In this document: positions 19,202 to 27,893 of the stretch, one piece after another
How the letters are laid out: each line of letters starts with the position of its first letter
Numbering within the stretch: the stretch's first letter is position 1
DNA from: CALNYZ01 sp942490945
GTDB taxonomy: Bacteria; Pseudomonadota; Gammaproteobacteria; UBA6429; Thiohalophilaceae
Direction of reading: 5' to 3'
Length of the DNA: 64,000 nucleotides
Assembly: GCA_942490945.1 (NCBI GenBank)
Contig: CALNYZ010000044.1
Coordinates: forward strand, 892,024 to 956,023
Notes under the pieces: generated by a model
The model's database searches: none
The model's input: the letters and a program-made list of their open reading frames with translations, nothing else
What the model was told of the DNA's origin: nothing
Made by a program: the position numbers and the translations under genes

Positions 19202-19786
19202 CTAACCCGTGACCAGACCCTCAACCGCCTCGATCGCACGATCGAAGGGCCAGGCCTGCCGATATTCCTGGCCCGCCATGATGGCGCCACAAACCAGGAC
19301 GTAATAAGTTTCCGCAATGTGCTTCACATTCAGTTTCCGGTATTTGGGATCGGACGTTTTTAGAGCCTGCACCCCTTCCTGAATAATTTCGCGGAATGCG
19401 TCCACATAAACCCGGGCTTCCTTGAAAATGGGATGGTGGCTGTCCGGAAACTCTGAAATCAGATTGAAATACCCACACCCCCTGAAATCCGAGGCCTGCA
19501 TTACTTTTTTGACAAACTGGATGACGGCCATGTATTGGGCCCTGGCAGAAGTTTTGCTTCGTACTGCGGCCCGGATACCTTCCAGATCAAGGTGGCGCCG
19601 TCGCCCCAGGTAGGCAACGCACAGGTCCTCCTTGGTGGAAAAGTGGGCATAAACCGTGGGGCGGGAAACACCGGACCGTTCAATGACCTGGTCAATAGTG
19701 GTGCTCTGGTAGCCCTGTTCGTAAAACAGTTCCCCGGCCGCCTGGACGATGCGTTCTTTCGCGTCTGTTTTTCCCCTCGGTGTCAT
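19202..19786 (-). CDS. TetR/AcrR family transcriptional regulator
   Basis: About 194 residues from the ATG at 19786 (a GTG at 19792 is an alternative). The N-terminal TetR helix-turn-helix is clear: AKERIVQAAGELFYEQGYQSTTIDQVIERSGVS, then RPTVYAHFSTKEDLCVAYL. The C-terminal domain (about 80-194), including YMAVIQFVKKVMQ and a Cys at GCGYF, should bind the inducer. It is encoded on the same strand as the OsmC gene, and matching operators lie before both, so it probably represses itself and osmC. The C-terminal half resembles YxaF/LmrA-type regulators of stress genes. Confidence 0.9.
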   Translation of the reverse strand: MTPRGKTDAKERIVQAAGELFYEQGYQSTTIDQVIERSGVSRPTVYAHFSTKEDLCVAYLGRRRHLDLEGIRAAVRSKTSARAQYMAVIQFVKKVMQASDFRGCGYFNLISEFPDSHHPIFKEARVYVDAFREIIQEGVQALKTSDPKYRKLNVKHIAETYYVLVCGAIMAGQEYRQAWPFDRAIEAVEGLVTG

Positions 19787-19792
19787 GATCAC

Positions 19793-19822
19793 ACGATAAA
19801 CTTAATTAACTAGTAAGTCAAG
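19793..19822 (-). promoter_or_regulatory. promoter and operator of the TetR gene
   Basis: On the minus strand, -35 TTGACT (19817-19822), a 17-base spacer and a -10-like TATCGT (19793-19798). The spacer contains the operator CTTAATTAACTAGTAAG (19801-19817 on the plus strand), so a bound repressor would block RNA polymerase. This arrangement indicates autorepression. The expected transcription start falls at or near the ATG at 19786, so the mRNA may be nearly leaderless. Confidence 0.65.
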
Positions 19823-19940
19823 TAAAAAATGCAGAAAATTTTAATAGGGTGGTGGGACGGGGCCGGGCGACCCGGGAAGGGTGGGCTGTGTTAGAATTTC
19901 GCGGGTATTTTTGATTCCATTCCAGCGGGGACGCGCCTTC

Positions 19941-21035
19941 ATGAAATATTTTTACGCCAATATTTTTCTCCCCGAAAACGATGATTTGATCCTTCGTATT
20001 GATTCAGCGGCTCGCCGCCTTCACGACAAGCTCGTGCAACTGAACCTGAAGGCGACGGGAATCTCCGAATACAATCAGCGCTACCTGAGCCAGAAAATTA
20101 AAAATCCAACGGGCGTTCTGCAATTGAATACCTGGCTTATCTACCAGACGGTGAAAAACAGTCCGGTGGCGCTGGAAGATTTCACGCTGGTGGATTATGG
20201 AGGTGGGAGCGGGTTGATCGCCCTGTTGGCAGGGGAGTTGGGCCTGCGACAGGTCATCTATAACGATATCTACAATGTCTCCTGCGACGATGTCCGGCGG
20301 CTTGCCGATACGCTGGAAATCAGGATCGATCATTTTGTCTGTGGCGATATCGACCCTTTGATTGGGTATTTAAAAAAACACCAAATTGTTGTCGATGGGG
20401 TCGTGTCCTATGACGTGATCGAGCATATCTATGACATTGAAAAGTTCCTCAAAAAATTGCGCGGGGTGAGTTCCGGGGAATTTAAATTCGTCTTCGGCTC
20501 CGGCGCCAATACCCGAAACCCCATGGTGACCCGCGCCCTGGGCAAACGGCATTCTGATTTTGAATTCCGGGACAGGCCCCGGGAATGGGGGCATAAGGAT
20601 CGGGATGCATTGAAATCTTATCTCAATATAAGGAAAGAGATCATCGCCGAATACGATCCGGCTTTGCCGCAGGAAACGGTCCGGGACCTGGCAAAAAAAA
20701 CGCGTGGCCTGATTGAAGAGGATATTATCCGGGCGGTCGATGAATTCAACAACACCGGGCAGGTGTCCTACACGCCGGACCACCCCACCAACACCTGTGA
20801 CCCCTTCACCGGCAACTGGGCCGAGCACCTGATGGACACGGAACGCCTGAAAAAAATTCTGGAAGAGGAAGGTGCGATGGTGGAGATTTCCCGTGGCTAT
20901 GGCGCCATGACCGACAACTGGATCAAAAACGTCATTCTCCGGGTATTGAATATGACGATCTGTCTTCTTGGGAAGCGGGGGATTGTCCTGTCCCCTTACT
21001 TTATTCTGGAAGGAAAGTTTAGAGAGGCCGGTTAG
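19941..21035 (+). CDS. class I SAM-dependent methyltransferase
   Basis: 364 residues from the ATG at 19941. The first 85 residues are a helical N-terminal region (SEYNQRYLSQKIKNP). The Rossmann core follows with motif I as LVDYGGGSGLIALLAGEL (about residue 81), the acidic turn VIYNDIY and motif IV-like GVVSYDVIEHIYDIEKFL. The remaining 180 residues are a C-terminal extension not typical of small-molecule methyltransferases. The substrate is unknown. The Shine-Dalgarno is weak; an in-frame start lies upstream at 19881. It is flanked by the TetR region and an unknown minus-strand gene. Confidence 0.8.
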   Translation: MKYFYANIFLPENDDLILRIDSAARRLHDKLVQLNLKATGISEYNQRYLSQKIKNPTGVLQLNTWLIYQTVKNSPVALEDFTLVDYGGGSGLIALLAGELGLRQVIYNDIYNVSCDDVRRLADTLEIRIDHFVCGDIDPLIGYLKKHQIVVDGVVSYDVIEHIYDIEKFLKKLRGVSSGEFKFVFGSGANTRNPMVTRALGKRHSDFEFRDRPREWGHKDRDALKSYLNIRKEIIAEYDPALPQETVRDLAKKTRGLIEEDIIRAVDEFNNTGQVSYTPDHPTNTCDPFTGNWAEHLMDTERLKKILEEEGAMVEISRGYGAMTDNWIKNVILRVLNMTICLLGKRGIVLSPYFILEGKFREAG

Positions 21036-21106
21036 CCTCCGGGGAGAGTCTTCTCCACACCTGGCGCAACCCGTCGGGGATGTTCTGAAAAGCGGCGGCC
21101 GTTTTC

Positions 21107-21565
21107 TCAGGCCCAGGCGCGGATGGCGTTGTCGAATTCTCCCTCAAGGGTGGGCCAGTCGTCAAATAACGGCGCATAGAGGTCTATCAGATAAACCAGG
21201 AGGTCGCGCACGAAGCCACGCTGGGCTTCGGAAAAATAGAGAAACCGTTCGTTTCCCGGTCCGTCCCAGGCCAGGTGGAAAAGAAACGACTGGATGTAAG
21301 CGGTCTCCCCTCTGTCCTCCAGGGCAAGGCGCACCATGGCCGGAAAAAAATAATGAAATCCCTCCGGATTTAAAAAACAGGTGGGGTCCCATCCGGGACT
21401 CCCCAGCTCTTCGAGTCCGATCGTCTCGGGCGTCCTGCCCTGCAGGGTCGCCTCGTGTTCCTGGCATTCGCAACAGTGGTTCGGGTCGCGGGTGAACTGC
21501 CCGGGTGGAGTTTCGACTTTAAAAAGCAGGACGGCATTTTTAATCCAGTCTGCCGGGGTTGTCAT
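21107..21565 (-). CDS. conserved hypothetical protein (DUF6714-like)
   Basis: 152 residues with no signal peptide and no membrane segment. It contains HCCECQEHEATLQGRT, then a Trp-Asp-Pro turn and a GFHYFFPAMVRLALE segment. This pattern recalls the DUF6714 family, but the assignment is by memory of the motif and not firm. The Cys/His cluster near residues 31-38 could bind metal. The ATG at 21565 is preceded by no strong Shine-Dalgarno. It is convergent with the methyltransferase gene ending at 21035. Confidence 0.6.
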   Translation of the reverse strand: MTTPADWIKNAVLLFKVETPPGQFTRDPNHCCECQEHEATLQGRTPETIGLEELGSPGWDPTCFLNPEGFHYFFPAMVRLALEDRGETAYIQSFLFHLAWDGPGNERFLYFSEAQRGFVRDLLVYLIDLYAPLFDDWPTLEGEFDNAIRAWA

Positions 21566-21720
21566 GGTTACCTAATGGGGTGCATGCAGTTCCTTTTAAG
21601 TTAGGTTCTCCTGAAAAAGGAAGACCCACTGAATACAGATGTTGATTTGTCTCCTTACTGGGATATTATTAGGATGCTTTTTGGGATGGATAGATTCTAT
21701 CAGGTAGGGGGGGCACTGAG

Positions 21721-22746
21721 ATGATTTTCAAGAAGAATGAAAATAAACCGGTCGATGGTGACAAGCGCGCCGAGTTTAATGAACGCGTCACCCATATCCT
21801 GCTGGCGGTGTGTAAGGGAATGACCGGCTGGGTTCCTGCGAAGGACCCGCTCAAACACAAGATTGAAGAATTATTCAAGGTTTTGAAAAAAGCCGCCCGG
21901 CCCAAACCTCCCACCGGGATTGCCCAGGAAATCCTGGAGTTTTTCGAAAAAACTAATCTGGAAGAAAACGCCAAAGGTTTTGAAAGAGGGCACGTCAAGG
22001 ATTTCATTGCCGAACTGGGAACGGTGATCGGGAAGATGTCCAGCTCTTCGGGTGGGATCAACAAGGAGATGGGCGGTGTGATCAGTAATTTTGAATCACT
22101 CCATCCCGGCAATAACCTGGAGGCCATGAAAGCCCAGATTATTTCCGGATTGATAAAAATCAAGGAAGAATCGGGAAAGATGGAGGCGGAACTTGTCCGG
22201 TACCGCGAAAAAACCAAGGACCTTTCCAAAAAGCTGGAGGAGACTGAAAGCCTCGGCTTCACCGATCAATTGACGCACACCTATAATCGTCATGCTTTTG
22301 AGGTCCAGGTAGGGCACTGGTTTCCGGATGGAACATCGAATGGCGACAGTGTCGGGTTTGTTTTTGCCGATGTGGACCATTTTAAAAAATTTAATGACAC
22401 GCATGGCCATCAGGTAGGCGACCTGGTTCTCAAGTTTGTGGCTGAAACCCTGCGGGAAGGCGTGGGGAAGGAAGGAAAAATTTTCCGTTATGGGGGTGAA
22501 GAGTTTCTGATCCTGATTCCCGAAAAAGATATTGAGACGGTGACCAAAATAGCGGAAAAAATCCGGAAATTACTCGAAAAGGATTACTTTGTGGACAAGA
22601 GCCGTAAGTTACAAGTGACGGTCAGCCTGGGGGTGACCCTCGCAAAAAAAGGAGAAGCACTGGAGGACGTGCTGGAGAGGGCGGACCAGGCTCTCTACAA
22701 ATCCAAAGAAGGCGGGCGCAACCGCGTTACCCTCCTCGCACCCTGA
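21721..22746 (+). CDS. diguanylate cyclase (GGDEF domain)
   Basis: 341 residues. The N-terminal 170 residues are helical with no recognised sensor domain and end in a coiled coil (MEAELVRYREKTKDLSKKLEE). The GGDEF domain begins near 177 (LGFTDQLTHTYNRHAFEVQV); the active-site loop is RYGGEEF near residue 258, an active GGEEF. The allosteric RxxD inhibition site normally five residues upstream is absent (KEGKIF), so product inhibition through that site is unlikely. The enzyme makes cyclic di-GMP from two GTP. The ATG follows a G-rich GGGGGG stretch. Confidence 0.92.
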   Translation: MIFKKNENKPVDGDKRAEFNERVTHILLAVCKGMTGWVPAKDPLKHKIEELFKVLKKAARPKPPTGIAQEILEFFEKTNLEENAKGFERGHVKDFIAELGTVIGKMSSSSGGINKEMGGVISNFESLHPGNNLEAMKAQIISGLIKIKEESGKMEAELVRYREKTKDLSKKLEETESLGFTDQLTHTYNRHAFEVQVGHWFPDGTSNGDSVGFVFADVDHFKKFNDTHGHQVGDLVLKFVAETLREGVGKEGKIFRYGGEEFLILIPEKDIETVTKIAEKIRKLLEKDYFVDKSRKLQVTVSLGVTLAKKGEALEDVLERADQALYKSKEGGRNRVTLLAP

Positions 22747-22875
22747 TCCCCTGCAGGTTTCCCGTAGCCTGTGTCAGGAAGCCCCCGCGTCAATCCCGCA
22801 TTCATCTTCCGTCTCAATTCAAACGTTTTACAAGATCCCAAGAGTTCGCTATAGTCTTTTAAATCCTTCCAAAAT

Positions 22876-25800
22876 ATGGTGAGAAAAACGATGGCAAGGA
22901 ACTTCGCTTCAGCTACCCGGCAACCCGCGACGTGGATGAAAAGCCTCACCGTCACGTTTGTTATCTGGCTGGCCCTGTTGGTATGTATTCCGGTTTCAAT
23001 GGCCCTGGCGGCGGCGGACATTCCTCAAAATTCCTTTCTCCCGGATTCGCAGGCGCATCACCGCGCCACCCTCAACCCGCCTCTTGAGGGAAAGCTGTAT
23101 TACGCCGAACGCACCCTGATTATCGAAACCTCCGACCCCTGTAAAAAAATACTGGGCATGATCCCGGCGGACGCGCAGGGACGTCAATTCACTTTCGGCA
23201 AGGTCAGCCTCAGCGGGGATGCGTTTTTCCTGAGCGCCTGCGGCAAAATGCGGGCCGATCTCGAGGGCGCGGCCCAGGCCTGGCTCAAGGATATCTCGGG
23301 CTACAGTGCCGCTGAAAAACAGTTCAATGCCGGGGTCGAGTCGATCAAGCGTGAAGTGTATGTCAGCTTTTTGCAGTTTGTCGCTCTGATGATGTACGAA
23401 CAACTTCCACCGGAAGAGCAGGCGAAGTTCGCTCCCAATTCCCCCGAAGCCATCGACAAGGCGCTGGAGTGGTTGCACCAGCCGGAAAACGAAATCAAAA
23501 CCTATGTCCACGCGTTCCTGGAGGCCAAGGCAAAGCCTCTGGCCCGGTTGTACCGCGACTACATGTCCGGCGCCTCCATGGAGATCATCACGGGTCTCAA
23601 GGACCTGCTGAAGGGAGCGCAGGACAAGCTCCGGCGTTTTACGGACATGCAGAAAGAGGCTGAGGAAACGGACACCGAAATCAGTGACCTGCTGGAAAAA
23701 TACGGGTTCTCAGGCGAATACCTGGACCGTTTCAAGGCGTACGAGGGAAAGATCAAGGCGCTCAATAAATCCTACAAGATCACCGAGGCGGTGGGCATCA
23801 TCGCCGGAGCGTTTCAGACGGATGTCCCGGACCAGAAAATTGCCGGCATGATGGACCTGCTGGTGCTCGTCGGCGGTGTGGCGGAAGACAGTAAAATACC
23901 GATCGTGTCCCTCTTTGGCCAGATCGTCAAAGCCTACGGCGAAGTGGGAAAGGAAATGCTGAACAAGGTGCTGGCCCTGGAAAAAATGATCCGGTCGCGG
24001 GAAGGGTTCTGCATCGGCCTGGCCACGCATTCGCAACGCGATGCAAAAAACACCGCATTCATCGAAGCTTTTGGGCAGGGCATCCGCGCCTGTCCCATCG
24101 CCCTGGACGGGCACCTCAAGGATGTCTTTGTTCAGGCTCAACCGCAGGACAACGGCCAGTTGTATTTCTGGGTCGAGGATAAATTCATCAAGGGCCGCGC
24201 CGGCGGCGGAGGCGAGTCCGGCATGCGCCAGGCCATCCTGCTCATCCAGGATGGGGAACGCCTCAATTATCCCGGCTACACAGGCAAGGTTCAGGACATT
24301 GCAACGATCGCAGATGTCTACAACACGCCTTACCCAGAAGGTAAACCCCGTGGACGCGACCACAGCGGGGCGACCGGGGTCATCGGCCTTCGCGAGGAAG
24401 CCGAAACCGTTGTCGACACCATTGAAAAGCAGATCCGCGCCCTCAGAAGCGGTGCGGATGAGTTTGGTGAACCCGCCTGCACCGACGACAAGGTGGACGC
24501 CTGGATAGAAAAGGAGACCGGGCAGAGGGTCGCGCCCTTCATGGATCAGGTGGAAAATTCCCGCCGGGACCTGGAGGACAGTTACGCCCTGGCCTTCGTC
24601 GATCAGTACCGCTCGACCCGGGGGGCGCGCAGGACGGCGGCCTATAAAGTTTATTCTCGTTTCTTCGACAAGATTGAGCATTTGTCGATGTTTAAAATTC
24701 GCGGCTGGGTGCGCGACGATGCGAAACCGAATCAGGTTTGCCCCGAATGCGCCCAGGCGGAGATCACCCTGTCTCCTTCCAACGCCCGGCAAATGCCTGG
24801 GTGTGAAGTGAAGCAGGCCGACTCCCGCGGCCGCTTCGTGGCGCATCTCGTCACAAAATCGTCGGATGTCTCGGCGCAGGTGTCAGCTCGCGCCGGAAAT
24901 ACGAGTAGCGAAACGTTTCCGATCGACCCCAAAAAACTGGGACTGGATTTGAGCCAGCTTCCTTTCGTGGAATCCTTCAGCCTGACGCTTCCCATTAAAT
25001 TTGAAAAGGAGGAGGACTCTTCAGAGGAAGAGAATGAGGACGATACAGGGCTCACTGCGGGAGATGTGACGGTCCAATTGGAAATCACCGCCGCCCAGGC
25101 TGAAAAACTGTCCGGTGAAATCGCGCAGGCCTGCCAGACCCTGTCGGGTATCGAGGCGTTGGAAGCGGAAGTGAATCGTTTCCAGTCGGGCCTGCCGGAC
25201 TTGCGTTCCAAGCTTTCAGAGGTGCGCGGAGAAATCCGGAAACTTGAAGACCAGATTAAAAGTATCCGCCAGAACGCCTCTAAAGCCTCAGGGTTGGCGG
25301 AAGAGATTGTGAAGTACAAAAAATCCGCCGAGGCCAGGGCATTGTTTGCCTGTGAGCAGGCCGAGATCCTGCAAAAGAAACAGGGCGATCCGGCGGTGCT
25401 GATTCCCAGGGCCGAGACCGCCGGGAGGGAAGCGGAGGATCTGGCACGGAAAGCGACACAGAACTATCAAAACGTTCGCAGGATCGCGACCGATGTGGCT
25501 CGCCAGTCTAAAAACATTGGCGGTCTTGGCGACAAGGCGCAGGCCGTTCAAAAATCCGGAGCGGAACTGGGAGAACTGTTCAGCACCCTGCAACCACGTC
25601 TGGAGCAGATCGAACAGGCCTTGAGCGCAGTGATTGAAAAGCGGGGGCAGTTGGAACCTCTGAAGGCAAAAGGGGAAGCCCTGCTGGCCCAGGGGAAATC
25701 GGCCGCCTCTGCCGGGGCGGAGGGCGACCCGGGAGCGATGACCTCCCGGCTGGAGGCCGCGTTTGGACGCATTGTGTCCGCCATCAACCGCGCGCCTTCC

Positions 25801-27564
25801 TGTGAGGAGGGTGTGTCAGAACGCCTTGTGGCGTTGAAGAACAAGGCCGCCACAGCCAGCGCTGATTTCCAGCAATTGCAACCGCAGATCGCCGCATTGA
25901 ACGATGCCGTTGCCAATACGGGTGAGGCCGCCCTGGCGGATACGGTCGCCGAAGCCAGGGCCGTTGCGGATACGGCGGAAGTGTTTGCGGAGGCCGCGCA
26001 ACAGGTCGGGGCGGATGCCCGGAAATGTGTGGCCCTGGCACGCGCCGTGGTTCAGGAAGGGCCGGACAAGATCATCGGTACCGCCAAGGTGGCCATCGCG
26101 CAGTGTGAATTCAAAAATGCAAAAAAGCTGATCGAACAACTCGGCAACGATCCGCGCCGGCGCGAAATCGAGGCTCTGTATTTCGAAAGGGTGCGTTACG
26201 AAGGGAAAACCAAAACCCTGTTTGCCCAGGCCAATAAAGTATTTCAGGACGGGCAGTACGATCAGGCGTTGGCCCTTTTGAAGGAAGCCCAGGGGCATAC
26301 GCGTTGTGAAAAATTTGTCTCCCGGATTCAGGAAGCCATCGGAAAAATTGAGTCACGGATCGAGGCGGAAAAGGAACAGGAAGGCGAAAAGCCCGATCAA
26401 CAGCAGGCCCGTGCGGAATGTATTCGCCAAATGGCGGGAAGTGTGGCCGTTTGGGATGAGGCGTCAAAGGAATACAAGTGCCGTTGTCCACAGGACCGCG
26501 TGAGGAGTCCGGACGGAACGTCCTGCATCGACCGCTCGGCTGTGGCGGGTGGTGATGTGGATCTGGAGCCGGAGGCGCCGCAGGCGTTTGCAGTCGCATT
26601 CCGCATGTATCTGTTAACGCCGACCTCGGAGCCCAAAACACTGGAAGTGCCGCCTAATGCGGATTCCAAAACCCGCAAACGGATCAAGAAACAAAACGAA
26701 CGCATTGTTGAGAATTTTGTCAAAAGCCTCTCGTTGTCCAACACCCGTCCCAAGCTCATTGAGAAGATGGAGGCCCCGATGGTGATCGGCATCGGCCCGG
26801 ATGCGCAGGAAAAATATTCCCTGGAATCTTTTGCTCCGGGAGATAAATATTCCATTCCCCTGACCGGGGCCATGCCCGGAAAGAAGGGACCGGTGGCTCT
26901 CAACACGGCGCTACTGATGGAGGTCATCCAGACCTACGAGAGTATGGAGGCGGTGATGGCGGCCTTCCCGCAGGCGAAAAACCCGAAAAAGCAGAGCGGG
27001 TTCAATTCTAAAAAACTGGGCGAACTGCTGATTAAGGATGAATCCGGAACCTTCACCATCAACGACCCGAAGTCAGGTACCATTAAGTTTGGCCCGCTCA
27101 CCCGGGGCTGGACTTCCCAGAATAAAAATAAAAGCCTGCAACTGACCAAACAGATTTATCTCCTGGCCGGGGCCATCAGCTGTTTTGTTGCCACCGCCGT
27201 ATATGACGATCCGCTGGCCCGGCAATTGACCGTTCTCCGTACCTTCCGGGACCAGTTTCTCATGGACAGCGAATCGGGCGAACGGCTGGTGAGGTTGTAT
27301 TACAGGTACGGCCCCGGATGGGCACAGTGGGTGAAAGAACATCCGGCGCTGGCCTCGCCTCTGCAGACGGTTTTTGATTCAGCCGTCTCCTGGCTTGAGT
27401 CCAATGACCTGGAGAATTCCTGGCAGGGTGATGTCGTCGGCGCACTGGTGAAGCTGACCGATACCTTCAGTTCCTGGTTCACCGAAGATCGGGATTATGA
27501 CGCGCCTGCCTCCAGCGGAGGACTGCTCCACTGGTTGGGGCTGGCCGGTACCGGGAGTCAATGA
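22876..27564 (+). CDS. giant secreted coiled-coil protein with C-terminal CFI-box
   Basis: 1562 residues: one of the two largest coding blocks here. A signal peptide or anchor (about 17-45, LTVTFVIWLALLVCIPVSMALA) indicates export. Several long coiled coils occupy roughly 230-290, 760-1100 and 1120-1180. A Cys-rich segment (CRCPQDRVRSPDGTSC) lies near 1197. The C-terminal part carries CFVATAVYDDPLARQLTVLR near residue 1436, then a FRDQFL-to-RLVRLYYRYGPGWA stretch. It matches the CFI-box-CTERM consensus found at the end of exported proteins. I recognise nothing else. It may be a cell-surface or periplasmic scaffold. The start could also be ATG 22891. Confidence 0.85.
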   Translation: MVRKTMARNFASATRQPATWMKSLTVTFVIWLALLVCIPVSMALAAADIPQNSFLPDSQAHHRATLNPPLEGKLYYAERTLIIETSDPCKKILGMIPADAQGRQFTFGKVSLSGDAFFLSACGKMRADLEGAAQAWLKDISGYSAAEKQFNAGVESIKREVYVSFLQFVALMMYEQLPPEEQAKFAPNSPEAIDKALEWLHQPENEIKTYVHAFLEAKAKPLARLYRDYMSGASMEIITGLKDLLKGAQDKLRRFTDMQKEAEETDTEISDLLEKYGFSGEYLDRFKAYEGKIKALNKSYKITEAVGIIAGAFQTDVPDQKIAGMMDLLVLVGGVAEDSKIPIVSLFGQIVKAYGEVGKEMLNKVLALEKMIRSREGFCIGLATHSQRDAKNTAFIEAFGQGIRACPIALDGHLKDVFVQAQPQDNGQLYFWVEDKFIKGRAGGGGESGMRQAILLIQDGERLNYPGYTGKVQDIATIADVYNTPYPEGKPRGRDHSGATGVIGLREEAETVVDTIEKQIRALRSGADEFGEPACTDDKVDAWIEKETGQRVAPFMDQVENSRRDLEDSYALAFVDQYRSTRGARRTAAYKVYSRFFDKIEHLSMFKIRGWVRDDAKPNQVCPECAQAEITLSPSNARQMPGCEVKQADSRGRFVAHLVTKSSDVSAQVSARAGNTSSETFPIDPKKLGLDLSQLPFVESFSLTLPIKFEKEEDSSEEENEDDTGLTAGDVTVQLEITAAQAEKLSGEIAQACQTLSGIEALEAEVNRFQSGLPDLRSKLSEVRGEIRKLEDQIKSIRQNASKASGLAEEIVKYKKSAEARALFACEQAEILQKKQGDPAVLIPRAETAGREAEDLARKATQNYQNVRRIATDVARQSKNIGGLGDKAQAVQKSGAELGELFSTLQPRLEQIEQALSAVIEKRGQLEPLKAKGEALLAQGKSAASAGAEGDPGAMTSRLEAAFGRIVSAINRAPSCEEGVSERLVALKNKAATASADFQQLQPQIAALNDAVANTGEAALADTVAEARAVADTAEVFAEAAQQVGADARKCVALARAVVQEGPDKIIGTAKVAIAQCEFKNAKKLIEQLGNDPRRREIEALYFERVRYEGKTKTLFAQANKVFQDGQYDQALALLKEAQGHTRCEKFVSRIQEAIGKIESRIEAEKEQEGEKPDQQQARAECIRQMAGSVAVWDEASKEYKCRCPQDRVRSPDGTSCIDRSAVAGGDVDLEPEAPQAFAVAFRMYLLTPTSEPKTLEVPPNADSKTRKRIKKQNERIVENFVKSLSLSNTRPKLIEKMEAPMVIGIGPDAQEKYSLESFAPGDKYSIPLTGAMPGKKGPVALNTALLMEVIQTYESMEAVMAAFPQAKNPKKQSGFNSKKLGELLIKDESGTFTINDPKSGTIKFGPLTRGWTSQNKNKSLQLTKQIYLLAGAISCFVATAVYDDPLARQLTVLRTFRDQFLMDSESGERLVRLYYRYGPGWAQWVKEHPALASPLQTVFDSAVSWLESNDLENSWQGDVVGALVKLTDTFSSWFTEDRDYDAPASSGGLLHWLGLAGTGSQ

Positions 27565-27893
27565 AAAGCGCCCACGGTTTTTCCTGAGCCGGGGGGGGGG
27601 TGGCTGTTACCAGGAAAAACCGGGGCACTTTCAAAATCCGGGAATCCCCAGATACCTTTGAGGTCTCCATAACTTTTGAAGCCCTGTTGTTTTTCAAAGC
27701 AAATACTGTGCCGCATGGGACGCGGCCAGCAGGCGGGATTCAAATTACAGGAAGTTGATTTACAAAGGTTAAAGACCCGCTACGGTTTGGTCCTTGGACC
27801 ATGATGATTGGATTGTACGGAAAGTTGGAAATTTCCGGATTTCTTATCCGGCCATTCGTACTGTATGTGCGCCTCGCAAAACCCTGCCCCCCA
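27565..27893. other. 329-base intergenic region between convergent genes
   Basis: Nothing that looks like a gene. It holds a run of ten G residues (27591-27600) 27 bases after the CFI-box stop and several short AT-rich tracts. No terminator with a good stem and T-tract was found. Confidence 0.6.
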
